Origin: Sphingobium fontiphilum
Lineage (GTDB): Bacteria; Pseudomonadota; Alphaproteobacteria; Sphingomonadales; Sphingomonadaceae
DNA: 64,000 bases
Assembly (NCBI RefSeq): GCF_014196635.1
Contig: NZ_JACIEB010000003.1
Location: 310,001 to 374,000, forward strand
Direction of reading: 5' to 3'
Of the stretch, positions 52,366 through 60,206 are shown piece by piece. Position 1 is the first letter of the stretch; each line of letters opens with the position of its first letter. The position numbers were made by a program, and so were the translations under genes. A model generated the notes under the pieces. That model made no database searches and was not told the DNA's origin. It was given only the letters and a program-made list of their open reading frames with translations.

Positions 52366-52863
52366 ATGATGACCGCCAGTTTTGACAATGCCGCTTTTCG
52401 CCGTGTTCTGGGCCATTATCCAACCGGCGTCTGCGTGGTGACCGCAGTCGACGAAAGCGGCGCGCCGATCGGCATGGTGGTGGGTTCCTTCACCTCGGTA
52501 TCGCTTGATCCGCCGCTGGTGGCCTTCTTTCCTGACAAATCCTCGAAAAGCTGGCCGCCAATCCAGCAGGCCGGCCGTTTCTGCGTCAATGTCCTGGCCA
52601 GCGACCAGCGCGATCTGTGCCGCCAGTTCGCCGTCAGCGGCGGCGACAAATATGCCGGGGTCAGCCACCGGGCCTCGGTCAACGGGTCGCCGATTCTGGA
52701 CGATGTCGTCGCGTGGATCGACTGCACCCTCGAAGCGGTGCACGAGGCCGGCGATCATTATATCGTTCTGGGCCGTGTCGCCGCGCTGGAGGTAGACCGG
52801 CCGAGCAGTCCGCTGCTCTTTTTCCAGGGCGCCTATGGCGCCTTTGCCGCGCTGACCGCCTGA
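52366..52863 (+). CDS. Flavin reductase family protein
   Basis: The 165-residue FMN-binding split-barrel protein has FRRVLGHYPTGVCVVTA (about 10-26), GMVVGSFTSVSLDPPLVAFFPDKSSKSW (flavin site), FCVNVLASDQRDLCRQFA and the IDCTLEAVHEAGDHYIVLGRV end. It is typical of the reductase component of two-component flavin monooxygenases. Partner unknown. An AAGGGAAAG leader precedes ATG 52366. Confidence 0.93.
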   Translation: MMTASFDNAAFRRVLGHYPTGVCVVTAVDESGAPIGMVVGSFTSVSLDPPLVAFFPDKSSKSWPPIQQAGRFCVNVLASDQRDLCRQFAVSGGDKYAGVSHRASVNGSPILDDVVAWIDCTLEAVHEAGDHYIVLGRVAALEVDRPSSPLLFFQGAYGAFAALTA

Positions 52864-52873
52864 ACGCGGTCCG

Positions 52874-53515
52874 TCAGCTCAGGCTTTCGATCACCGCCGC
52901 GCGCAGTTCGGGCAGGCCCATGCCCTTTTCCGCCGATGTGGCGATGATGTCGGGGTGGGCTGCGGGCCGCTTGCGGATCGCCTCGGCCGTCTCCTCGAGG
53001 ACGGCGGCGAGATGGCTGGCCTTCACCTTGTCCGCCTTGGTCAGGACGATGCGATAGCTGACGGCGGCGCCGTCCAGCATGTCCAGCATGTCCTTGTCCA
53101 CATCCTTGATGCCGTGGCGGCTGTCGATCAGCACCAGCGCGCGCTTCAGCTTGGCGCGCCCGCGCAGATAGTCGTTCACCAGGAAACGCCACTTCTTCAC
53201 CATGTCCCTGGGCGCGCGGGCATAGCCATAGCCGGGCATGTCGACGAGGCGGAAACGCAGCGGCGCGCCGACATCGAAGAAGTTGAGTTCCTGCGTGCGG
53301 CCGGGCGTGTTCGACGTGCGGGCAAGGCCATTACGGCCGGTCAGCGCGTTCAGCAGCGATGATTTGCCGACATTGGACCGCCCGGCAAAGGCGACTTCCT
53401 CAACCGAAGCATCGGGCAGATATTGCAGGCTGGGCGCGGATTTGAGGAACGCGATCGGCCCGGCAAAGACCTTGCGCGCTTCCTCGATCAGGTCGGGGTC
53501 GGATTGGTCGGTCAT
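52874..53515 (-). CDS. engB: Ribosome-biogenesis GTPase EngB/YsxC/YihA
   Basis: GTPase needed for 50S assembly. The 213-residue protein shows G1 [18 protein letters not shown] (about 43-60), the G2-region [15 protein letters not shown]3 [13 protein letters not shown] and G4 LTKADKV, with the G5-like TSAEKGMG. The start at 53515 has AGAGAG upstream; extension to 53590 would read through the repeat block. It converges with the flavin reductase gene (10 bases apart) and follows yidC, as in many alphaproteobacteria. Confidence 0.95.
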   Translation of the reverse strand: MTDQSDPDLIEEARKVFAGPIAFLKSAPSLQYLPDASVEEVAFAGRSNVGKSSLLNALTGRNGLARTSNTPGRTQELNFFDVGAPLRFRLVDMPGYGYARAPRDMVKKWRFLVNDYLRGRAKLKRALVLIDSRHGIKDVDKDMLDMLDGAAVSYRIVLTKADKVKASHLAAVLEETAEAIRKRPAAHPDIIATSAEKGMGLPELRAAVIESLS

Positions 53516-53526
53516 AATCTCTCTTT

Positions 53527-53653
53527 CATCCTCCCCCGGCGGGGGAGGGGGACCATTTGCCATGCAAATGGGGGAGGGGTGTCGCCCCATCGTTAGGGCG
53601 GCGCCCCTCCGTCTGGCCTGCGGCCATCCACCTCCCCTTACAGGGGAGGATCG
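53527..53653. repeat. REP-like inverted repeat block between yidC and engB
   Basis: tcctcccccggcgggggagg at the left and cctccccttacaggggagga at the right are each palindromic and pair with one another. Between them atttgccatgcaaat and ggcggcgcccc / gtctggcctgcggccat form further small stems. This is a different family from those at 4.0-4.7 and 15.2 kb, and of a kind frequent in sphingomonads and Caulobacter (recall). Confidence 0.8.
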
Positions 53654-53656
53654 GCT

Positions 53657-55345
53657 TCACTTCGCCGCCGCGTTCAGTTGCGGATGGCGCGTGTAGAGGA
53701 ACCATTGCTGCAGCATCGACAGGCAGTTGTTGGTGATCCAGTAGACCAGCAGGCCCGCGGCGAAGGGCGCCATGATGAACATCATCAGCCAGGGCATGAT
53801 GGCGAACACCTGCTGCTGCATCGGGTCCATCTGCGCGGGGTTCAGCTTGAACTGGAAATACATGGAAACGCCGAGCAACAGCGCCAGAACGCCGATCGCC
53901 AGGAAGGCGGGCGGGTTGAAATCGAGATAGCCGAAGAGGTTCAGGATATGCGCCGGATCGGGCGCGGACAGATCCTTGATCCACAGGACGAAGGGCTGGT
54001 GCCGCATTTCGATGGTCAGTTGCAGCACCTTGTAGAGCGCGAAGAAGATCGGGATCTGGATGAAGATGGGCAGGCAGCCGGCGAGCGGATTGACCTTCTC
54101 CTTCTTGTACAGCTCCATCATCTCCTGCTGGAGCTTGGGCTTGTCGTCCTTGTACTTTTCCTGAAGCGCCTTCATCTTCGGCTGCACCGCGCGCATCGCC
54201 GCCATGCTGGCGAACTGGCGCTGGGCGACCGGGAACATCAGGCCGCGCACGACCAGCGTCAGGCAGATGATGGCGACGCCGAAATTGCCGATATGTTCGA
54301 ACAGCCAGTGGAGCAGGGCGAAAATCGGCTTTTCGAACCAGTAGAACCAGCCCCAGTCGATCGCCCGGTCGAACAGCGGAATGCCCGCGTCCTGATAGGC
54401 TTCCAGCGTCTTGACTTCCTTCGCGCCGACGAAGAGCCGCGACGTCTGCGTGATCGCCTTGCCGGGGGCCAGCATGACCGGAGGCAGGCTGAAATCGGCC
54501 TGATACTGGTTGCCCGCGCCCTTGCGGAACTGGCCGGTCATCGCCGCCTTCTGATCGGGGATCAGCGCGGATAGCCAATATTTGTCGGTAAAGCCCAGCC
54601 AGCCGCCCGTGGACTGGAAGCTCTGGGCCGACGGGCCCTCGTCCAGGTCGGAGAAGTTGACATCATAATTGGCCGCGCCGTTGAACACCCCCATCGGCCC
54701 GATATGGATGGTCCAGGTGTCAGGTTCCTTGGGAATGCCGGTGCGGCTGACAAAGCCGTAGGTCTTGACCCCGACCGTCCCGGCGCCCCGATTGGACAGC
54801 GTCTGTTGCGCCGAAATCATGTAATTCCGGTCGACCGACAGGCGGATGGCGAAGATCTGGCCCGCGCCATTGTCCCAGCGCAGCGTGACCGGGGTGGCAG
54901 GCGTCAGTTCCTTGCCCTCGGCGGTCCAGACGGTGTTGCCGTCGGGCAGCTTCAGCCCTTCGCCCTGCCAGCCGAAACCGGCATATTCGGCATGTTGCGT
55001 GCCGCGCGGGCTGAACAGGCGGACGGCGGGCGATCCCTTGTCGATGGTTTCGCGATAGGTGGGCAGGACGATGTCGTCGATGCGCGCGCCGACCAGGTTG
55101 ATCGAACCGCTCAATTTGGGCGTGCGGATGGGGATGCGCTGACCCTGGGCGAGCGCGGCGGACAGCGGCACCACCTTGCCCGCGCCCTCGGCGGCTGGCG
55201 CGCTGGTCGTTGCGGGCGCGGCTGCGCCGGTCGCCTGCGCGGGGGCCTTGGCCTGGGGGAAGAAATAGTCGGCGACATATTGCCAGCCAAAGATGATCAG
55301 CGCGGTCAGGATGACCGCCATCACGATATTCTTCTTGTCGTCCAC
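53657..55345 (-). CDS. yidC: Membrane protein insertase YidC
   Basis: Inserts inner-membrane proteins with or without SecYEG. The 562-residue protein has TM1 at the N terminus (NIVMAVILTALIIFGWQYVA), a Pro/Ala linker, the large periplasmic P1 domain (about 60-340), and a C-terminal insertase domain beginning DWGWFYWFEKPIFALLHWLF. The hydrophilic-groove Arg region is LTLVVRGLMFPVAQRQF, and the helices end in YWITNNCLSMLQQWFL. GTG 55345 (VDDKKNIVMAV) is preferred over 55396, which would overlap yidD. Confidence 0.95.
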   Translation of the reverse strand: MDDKKNIVMAVILTALIIFGWQYVADYFFPQAKAPAQATGAAAPATTSAPAAEGAGKVVPLSAALAQGQRIPIRTPKLSGSINLVGARIDDIVLPTYRETIDKGSPAVRLFSPRGTQHAEYAGFGWQGEGLKLPDGNTVWTAEGKELTPATPVTLRWDNGAGQIFAIRLSVDRNYMISAQQTLSNRGAGTVGVKTYGFVSRTGIPKEPDTWTIHIGPMGVFNGAANYDVNFSDLDEGPSAQSFQSTGGWLGFTDKYWLSALIPDQKAAMTGQFRKGAGNQYQADFSLPPVMLAPGKAITQTSRLFVGAKEVKTLEAYQDAGIPLFDRAIDWGWFYWFEKPIFALLHWLFEHIGNFGVAIICLTLVVRGLMFPVAQRQFASMAAMRAVQPKMKALQEKYKDDKPKLQQEMMELYKKEKVNPLAGCLPIFIQIPIFFALYKVLQLTIEMRHQPFVLWIKDLSAPDPAHILNLFGYLDFNPPAFLAIGVLALLLGVSMYFQFKLNPAQMDPMQQQVFAIMPWLMMFIMAPFAAGLLVYWITNNCLSMLQQWFLYTRHPQLNAAAK

Positions 55346-55379
55346 GCTGTGTCGGCTCCGCCGTGTCTGTCTGTTTTGG

Positions 55380-55592
55380 TCAGGGGACCGGGTCATAGCC
55401 CGAACCGCCCCATGGGTGGCATCGCATTAGCCGTTTGAAGGCGAGCCAGCTACCCTTGAGCGCGCCATATTTTTTGAGCGCCTGAATGGCGTATTCCGAG
55501 CAGGACGGGGCGTAGCGGCAACTGGGCGGCAGGATGCGCGAAGGGCCGATCTGCCAGGCGCGGGCGACCAGCATCAGCAGCCGGGCGATCAT
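55380..55592 (-). CDS. yidD: Membrane protein insertion efficiency factor YidD
   Basis: A 70-residue protein with GPSRILPPSCRYAPSCSEYAIQALKKYGALKGSWLAFKRLMRCHPWGGSGYDPVP, spread across 16-70. It has the conserved Cys residues and HPW...GxDPVP end of the YidD (former hemolysin) family. Its start overlaps the rnpA stop by four bases. Placement between rnpA and yidC is universal in many phyla. Confidence 0.95.
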   Translation of the reverse strand: MIARLLMLVARAWQIGPSRILPPSCRYAPSCSEYAIQALKKYGALKGSWLAFKRLMRCHPWGGSGYDPVP

Positions 55593-55930
55593 GGCGCTTT
55601 CCTCGCCACCTTGCCCAGCGCCTTTTCCAGTTCGGCGCGCAGCAGGGCGAAGTCGCGCTCCACCCCGTCGGCCCGGCCGATCAGCACATGGTCGGCGCCC
55701 GCGCGGCCGCGCACCGGCAGCAACTCGCGGGCCAGAACGCGAAAACGGCGCTTCATCCGGTTACGAACGACAGCGCCGCCAATCTTCTTGGTCACGGTGA
55801 TGCCGAACCGCATCGCCGGGTCGCCGTCCTGCCGATCACGGACCAGCAGGACAAAGCCGGGCATGGGCGCGCGGTGCCCGCGATTGGCGGCCAGAAAATC
55901 GGCCCGCCGTCGCATCACCGTCGGCGCCAT
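55589..55930 (-). CDS. rnpA: Ribonuclease P protein component
   Basis: Protein subunit of RNase P, which matures tRNA 5' ends. The 113-residue basic protein has MRRRADFLAANRGHRAPMPGF, the FGITVTKKIGGAVVRNRMKRRFRVL helix with the RNR motif (about 45-65) and a conserved DHVLIGRADG strand. It lies 17 bases after rpmH. Confidence 0.95.
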   Translation of the reverse strand: MAPTVMRRRADFLAANRGHRAPMPGFVLLVRDRQDGDPAMRFGITVTKKIGGAVVRNRMKRRFRVLARELLPVRGRAGADHVLIGRADGVERDFALLRAELEKALGKVARKAP

Positions 55931-55947
55931 GCCGACTGCGTCCTCGT

Positions 55948-56082
55948 TCAGGCGCAGAGATTCTTGCGGCCGCGAGCGCGACGGGCGCGAATCACATTGC
56001 GGCCGCCGGGGGTGGCCATGCGGCTGCGGAAACCGTGACGGCGCTTCCGAACCAGATTGCTCGGCTGAAAGGTGCGCTTCAT
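55948..56082 (-). CDS. rpmH: 50S ribosomal protein L34
   Basis: A 44-residue highly basic protein, [20 protein letters not shown] at the start, then [19 protein letters not shown]. This is the standard L34 with a short LCA tail. GAGGAT lies seven bases before ATG 56082. It is first of the rpmH-rnpA-yidD-yidC-engB group. Confidence 0.97.
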   Translation of the reverse strand: MKRTFQPSNLVRKRRHGFRSRMATPGGRNVIRARRARGRKNLCA

Positions 56083-56120
56083 CGTTCTATCCTCAATAAA
56101 AATCGCGAATCGGGCATGAC

Positions 56121-56147
56121 GAAAAAGGGCCGCCAAAGCCGGCGGCC
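56121..56147 (-). terminator. Terminator for the SRPBCC/VOC operon
   Basis: Perfect 7-bp stem ggccgcc (56128-56134) / ggcggcc (56141-56147) with a six-base loop. On the minus strand it is followed by ttttt (56121-56127 region). It lies about 70 bases past the stop of the SRPBCC gene and ends read-through towards rpmH. Confidence 0.85.
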
Positions 56148-56219
56148 TCTTGTCAGGCTGGCTCCGATAGGGAAAGGGCCGCGCAAAGTCAACGCCCGAG
56201 CGCGGCCTTCCGCCCGTTT

Positions 56220-56684
56220 TCAGTCGGCCGCCATGGCCGCTTCCGCCAGTTCGGCAAGCTGGTCGGCGACGATGGCCCAGCCCTGTTCAAAGCCCATATC
56301 CTTGTGGCTCTGCATCGCTTCATCGCTCCAATGACGGGCCGTTCCGGTATAGCGCGTGCCATCGCCCTCCGGCTCGAACGCGAAAATGCCGGTCATAAAG
56401 GGCTCAGCGGGAATCCACCCGGCGCGGAAGGCGTCGGTGGTGACGGCCAGCCGTTCGGGGACAACCTCCAGAAAGACGCCGTCGCTCGGCATTTCCTCGC
56501 CATCGGGGCCTTTCATCAGCATGGCGAAGCGGCCGCCGGGGCGCAGGTCCATTTCGATGATTTCGGCCCGCCAGGGCTTTGGGCACCAGAATTCGGCGGT
56601 TTGCTGAGTCCACACGCGCCACACGACCGATGGCGGCGCGGCGATATGGCGCGTGACGGACAATTCATGGAGATTGTCGCTCAT
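56220..56684 (-). CDS. SRPBCC (AHSA1-like) domain protein
   Basis: A 154-residue START-like fold: [20 protein letters not shown] at the start, [31 protein letters not shown], and the C-terminal amphipathic helix [24 protein letters not shown]1-like proteins bind hydrophobic ligands; in bacteria they often sit next to HxlR or ArsR regulators and VOC genes. GGAGGGGAAG precedes the ATG, which overlaps the upstream VOC stop (ATGA). Confidence 0.9.
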   Translation of the reverse strand: MSDNLHELSVTRHIAAPPSVVWRVWTQQTAEFWCPKPWRAEIIEMDLRPGGRFAMLMKGPDGEEMPSDGVFLEVVPERLAVTTDAFRAGWIPAEPFMTGIFAFEPEGDGTRYTGTARHWSDEAMQSHKDMGFEQGWAIVADQLAELAEAAMAAD

Positions 56685-57163
56685 ATCGCTTCCCCTCCAA
56701 AAGCCGCCTCCAGCTTGGCGACGTCCAGCTTGCCCATTGGCATCATCGCGGCCATCATCCGGCCGATGGCGGCGCTGTCGCCGCTTGCGTGCATGGCGAT
56801 CACGCTTTGCGGAACCAGTTGCCAGGACAGCCCATATCGGTCCTTTACCCATCCACATCGGCTTGGCGTCCCGCCATCGGCGGTCAGCGCGTCGAACAGC
56901 CTGTCGACCTCCGCCTGGTCGGCGCAGGCGACCGACAAGGAAATGGCCTCGGTAAAGGGGAATTGCGGGCCGCCGTTCAGCGCCTGGAACGGTCGCCCGC
57001 GCAGGGTGAAGGCGACGAGCATGGCGGTTCCGGCGGGCGCCGCCATGCCATCGCCATAATGGCTGACCGCGTCGATCGAGCCGCCGAACAGGTCGACGTA
57101 GAAGCGCGCCGCTTCCTCCGCCTGCCCGTCGAACCACAGGCAAGGCGCGATAACGCCGGTCAC
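56681..57163 (-). CDS. VOC family protein (PhnB/3-demethylubiquinone-methyltransferase-like)
   Basis: A 160-residue glyoxalase-fold protein of the PhnB type: IAPCLWFDGQAEEAARFYVDLFGGS (about 4-28), GRPFQALNGGPQFPFTEAISLSVAC, and DGGTPSRCGWVKDRYGLSWQLVP (about 93-115). The family matches dimeric one-VOC-repeat proteins without known enzymatic activity. The GTG start at 57163 overlaps the stop of the gene upstream and has GGAAAAGGG before it. Confidence 0.88.
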   Translation of the reverse strand: MTGVIAPCLWFDGQAEEAARFYVDLFGGSIDAVSHYGDGMAAPAGTAMLVAFTLRGRPFQALNGGPQFPFTEAISLSVACADQAEVDRLFDALTADGGTPSRCGWVKDRYGLSWQLVPQSVIAMHASGDSAAIGRMMAAMMPMGKLDVAKLEAAFGGEAI

Positions 57164-57969
57164 GCGCCCTTTTCCGCGTCGGCGCGCATTCCCACCAGCG
57201 CGAACATCGCGCCCTGCGGGTCTAGCCCCTGAATGATCCATGCGCCGCCCGGCACTTCCATCGGGCCGTTCAGCACCGTGCCGCCGCCCGCCTTCACCCT
57301 TTCGACCGCCGCGTCTATATCGGTCACGACGAAATAGAAAAGCCACAGCGGCATGGGCATTTCGGCGGGGCGGGCCATCATGCCGCCGTCCATCGCCTCA
57401 AAATCGGCGTCGCCGGATTGGGAGAAAAGCTGATATTGGCCCATCTCGCCCATGTCCATGGCGTCGCCTGTGGTCCAGCCGAACTGTCCGGTGTAGAAGG
57501 CGAGATCGGCGTCGAAAGCGCCGCTGTAAAGCTCGTGCCAGCCGACATGGCCGGTCGCCATCGGGGGCGGCGCATCCATGCCTTCGGGGCTGGAGCCTTT
57601 CATCAGCATGAAGGTCGCGCCGCCCGGATCGCCGATCACGGCGAAGCGGCCGACGCCAGCTATGTCCTCCGGCGCGCGGCGCACCGATCCGCCCGCGTCG
57701 GTCAGTCGCCGGGCATCGGCATCGACATCAGCCGAGCCGATATAGCCGCCCCACCAGGGTTGCATGCCGCAATCCTTCGCGTCGTCGGGAATCGCCATGA
57801 TCCCGCCCAACGGCCCGGCGCTGCCCGAGATGATGGTGTAGGGATAGCCCACATCGCCGCCGAATGCCGCGCTCGTCCAGCCGACGACGTGGCTGTAAAA
57901 GGCGATCGCGCCCTGCGGATCGCTGGTCATCAGTTCATACCAGAAGAATCGGCCGTTCGGGTCGGTCAT
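57160..57969 (-). CDS. Two-domain VOC family protein
   Basis: 269 residues made of two glyoxalase/bleomycin-resistance-like domains. The first is NGRFFWYELMTSDPQGAIAFYSHVVGWT (about 5-32) to about 120; the second is GHVGWHELYSGAFDADLAFYTGQFGWTTGDAMD (about 140-172) to the end, with GAWIIQGLDPQGAMFALVG. Metal-ligand His/Glu positions are only partly kept. The start is at ATG 57969 with GGAGAG upstream, and a second ATG directly precedes it. Confidence 0.88.
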   Translation of the reverse strand: MTDPNGRFFWYELMTSDPQGAIAFYSHVVGWTSAAFGGDVGYPYTIISGSAGPLGGIMAIPDDAKDCGMQPWWGGYIGSADVDADARRLTDAGGSVRRAPEDIAGVGRFAVIGDPGGATFMLMKGSSPEGMDAPPPMATGHVGWHELYSGAFDADLAFYTGQFGWTTGDAMDMGEMGQYQLFSQSGDADFEAMDGGMMARPAEMPMPLWLFYFVVTDIDAAVERVKAGGGTVLNGPMEVPGGAWIIQGLDPQGAMFALVGMRADAEKGA

Positions 57970-58000
57970 CATCGCTCTCCAGGGGGAAGGAGGAAAAGGA

Positions 58001-58360
58001 TCAGGCGCGCTCGTCCACCAGCACGGAAAAGCCGCCATAGATGAGGCGCGCGCCGGCAAAGGGCATGTCGCCATCCTCCGGCTGCATCCGTTCATCGGCC
58101 ATGATCTTGTCATGGGCGGCGTCGCGGATTTCGCGGCTGGGCCATTCGATCCAGGAAAAGACGACCTCCTCGCCTTCTTCCGCGATCACGGCGGTGCGAA
58201 AATCATTGATCTTGCCGGGCTTTATATCGTCGGCCCAGCATTCGACGACGCGGGTTGCGCCATATTCGATGAAAATCGGCGCGGCCTTCGCCGCCAGCGC
58301 GCGATAGGCTTCCTTGTTGCCGCGCGGCACGGGAATGACGAAGCCTTCCATATAGGCCAT
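58001..58360 (-). CDS. DUF1428 family protein
   Basis: A 119-residue dimeric alpha/beta-barrel type protein: MAYMEGFVIPVPRGNKEAYRALA, ATRVVECWADDIKPGKINDF, EEVVFSWIEWPSREIRDAAHDKIMAD and FAGARLIYGGFSVLVD. This is the recognised DUF1428 (YciI/EthD-like fold) pattern, with no known activity. It is the first gene of the four-gene minus-strand unit; GAGGAGAGAG precedes ATG 58360. It diverges from the HxlR regulator gene. Confidence 0.9.
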   Translation of the reverse strand: MAYMEGFVIPVPRGNKEAYRALAAKAAPIFIEYGATRVVECWADDIKPGKINDFRTAVIAEEGEEVVFSWIEWPSREIRDAAHDKIMADERMQPEDGDMPFAGARLIYGGFSVLVDERA

Positions 58361-58438
58361 ATTCTCTCTCCTCGGCACAGGCGCCGCGACCGTCGAGCGA
58401 CTCGCGGCTTGATCCTTGTGCCGCCATGACTTACATAA

Positions 58439-58484
58439 TTCAACTCACAAGTTATGAAATATAACCAGAATGGGTTGAGTTGAA
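58439..58484. promoter_or_regulatory. Inverted repeat, possible HxlR operator
   Basis: Perfect 9-base arms ttcaactca (58439-58447) and tgagttgaa (58476-58484) lie in an A+T-rich divergent intergenic region and cover the TTG start of the regulator gene. A further near-palindrome acttacataa / ttatgaaatataac lies beside it. Operator function for the adjacent HxlR protein is inferred. Confidence 0.5.
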
Positions 58485-59142
58485 AAAGAGAGCCTATATC
58501 GACGGGTGCGCCACCGCTCATGCGCTGGATCTGGTTGGCGACCGCTGGGCCATGCCCGTCATCCGCGAACTGATATTGGGGCCGAAACGCTTTTCCGACC
58601 TGCGCGCCGCCCTGCCCGGCATCAGCGCCAATGTGCTGACGCAGCGGCTGGAGGAACTGGAGGCCGGGGCCATCGTCATTCGCCGCCGTCTGCCGCCGCC
58701 CGCCTCCGTGCAGGTCTATGACCTCACCGACTGGGGGCGTGAATCGGAAATATTGTTTCAGGTCATCGGGCGTTGGGCGGCGCGATCCCCCACCATGCGG
58801 CCGGGGATGCCGATGAGCGTGTCGTCGGTCATCCTGTCGATGCGCACCATGATCGCGCGGGACCGGATCGGCGACAGGCGCGCCGCCATCGGCTTCCGTT
58901 TCGGCGAGGAGCAGTTTCGCGCGGTGCTGGCCGATGGCGACATGCGGCTGGATCGCGGACAGGCCGATGGAGCCGACGCGATTTTCAGCGGCGATCAGAA
59001 CGCGCTCGCCGCCGCCCTCTATGCGGCCGCGCCGCTGGAGGCGCTCGACGGGTTGCGGGTGGAGGGGGATGCGGCGCTTGCCCGCTGGTTCACGGGCCTG
59101 TTCCCGCTGCCGCCCAAGGCGCCAGCCGCCGGGAGCCATTAG
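58480..59142 (+). CDS. HxlR-family transcriptional regulator with SCP2-like C-terminal domain
   Basis: The 220-residue protein's winged helix (about 5-105) has the HxlR hallmark CATAHALDLVGDRWAMPVIRELILGPKRFSDLRAALPGISANVLTQRL (Cys near residue 10). The C-terminal half (about 130-210) with FRFGEEQFRAVLADGD and ADAIFSGDQNALAAALY resembles an SCP2 sterol-carrier fold and could bind a hydrophobic ligand. TTG 58480 is the likely start (MKKRAYIDGC). It is divergent from, and probably regulates, the DUF1428-VOC-VOC-SRPBCC unit. Confidence 0.9.
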   Translation: MKKRAYIDGCATAHALDLVGDRWAMPVIRELILGPKRFSDLRAALPGISANVLTQRLEELEAGAIVIRRRLPPPASVQVYDLTDWGRESEILFQVIGRWAARSPTMRPGMPMSVSSVILSMRTMIARDRIGDRRAAIGFRFGEEQFRAVLADGDMRLDRGQADGADAIFSGDQNALAAALYAAAPLEALDGLRVEGDAALARWFTGLFPLPPKAPAAGSH

Positions 59143-60062
59143 CGGCGCTGGCGCGCCCGCCTGGCGGCATCGTCGCGCCCGACGGTCAAGGCGCGGACGC
59201 GCTCGACGCCTTCCCTGAACTCGCCGCCGCGAATGCCGCCCTGTCCCGCGCGGGTATAGAAAGCCTCGGCCACGCCATAATCGCCCCGGCGTTCGGCGCA
59301 CAAGCCCAGGTTGAAGAGCAGCGATGCGTTGCCCGGCAAGGCGCGGTCCATGTCGGCCCATTGGGCGCAGGCGGCGTCGGCGTCGCGTTGGGACAGTTTG
59401 ACGCTGTCGCGGAACCGCTGGCCGGTCGCCTTGTCCATGCCCTCACGCCCTTCGCGCAGGCGCACGCGGTAATTTTCATGGCGCGGGGTGATGTCGTCGA
59501 CAAAGCGATCGGCAGCGGTCCCGACCATCCGGCGGATCGAATCGCGTGGGCTGCGCTGATCCTTGTCGCCCGGACAGGTCACGATGATGTCGGTCTGCGG
59601 GCGGGTTTCGGTGTAAAGAATGCGCCCGTCGCCGCTGTCCGCCACCCGCAATGTGGACGAGAAACTGACCGTCTGTTGCAGGCAGAGCGCCTCGACCTTT
59701 TCCTTGCGGACGCATTTGTCGCCCGACCGCTCGACGCATTGCTCCTTCTGTCGCTTCACGTTGCTGTCGCGCACCGTGGCGTCGGCCATGCCGTTGACGA
59801 TCATGTCCGCGTCGGGGCCATTGCGGGTCAGCGCGATCAGATCATAATGGGGCGCTCCATCCGGCCCGGTGCGCGCCAGCCGGTCCTCGATGGCGAGGGC
59901 CAACGCCGCGCCATCCCGTCCGGCGATGCGGTCGACGCCGATGCTGCGCGCCAGACTGACCTCCCGCCAGCGCGCCGGGAAATGGCCGTTCATTTCGAAC
60001 ACTTCCGCCCGGGCCGATGGCGCGGCGCTGGCGATCAGGAACAGGCATAGGGCGCGGCGCAT
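59139..60062 (-). CDS. Hypothetical secreted protein with TPR-like end
   Basis: 307 residues. A signal peptide (MRRALCLFLIASAAPSARA) is followed by a periplasmic domain with EVSLARSIGVDRIAGRDGAALALAIEDRL. A Cys-rich stretch (KEQCVERSGDKCVRKEKVEALC, about 108-129), a beta-region and a C-terminal helical hairpin NLGLCAERRGDYGVAEAFYTRAGQ resembling one TPR come next. It is not a family I can name with confidence. GGGGAAA precedes ATG 60062. The last four bases overlap the convergent HxlR gene. Confidence 0.72.
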   Translation of the reverse strand: MRRALCLFLIASAAPSARAEVFEMNGHFPARWREVSLARSIGVDRIAGRDGAALALAIEDRLARTGPDGAPHYDLIALTRNGPDADMIVNGMADATVRDSNVKRQKEQCVERSGDKCVRKEKVEALCLQQTVSFSSTLRVADSGDGRILYTETRPQTDIIVTCPGDKDQRSPRDSIRRMVGTAADRFVDDITPRHENYRVRLREGREGMDKATGQRFRDSVKLSQRDADAACAQWADMDRALPGNASLLFNLGLCAERRGDYGVAEAFYTRAGQGGIRGGEFREGVERVRALTVGRDDAARRARQRR

Positions 60063-60206
60063 GAAATTTCCCCGGCAAAATGGCGGCTGCACGGGGGTTT
60101 AGCAGGGCTTCGCGTGCGATCAAGCGGCGCGCCCGGCGTTAGTGGGCTGTGGGCCGGTCGGGAAGGCTGAAATCGCGCAATGGTTCCCGATGGCGCAACA
60201 GGCTGT

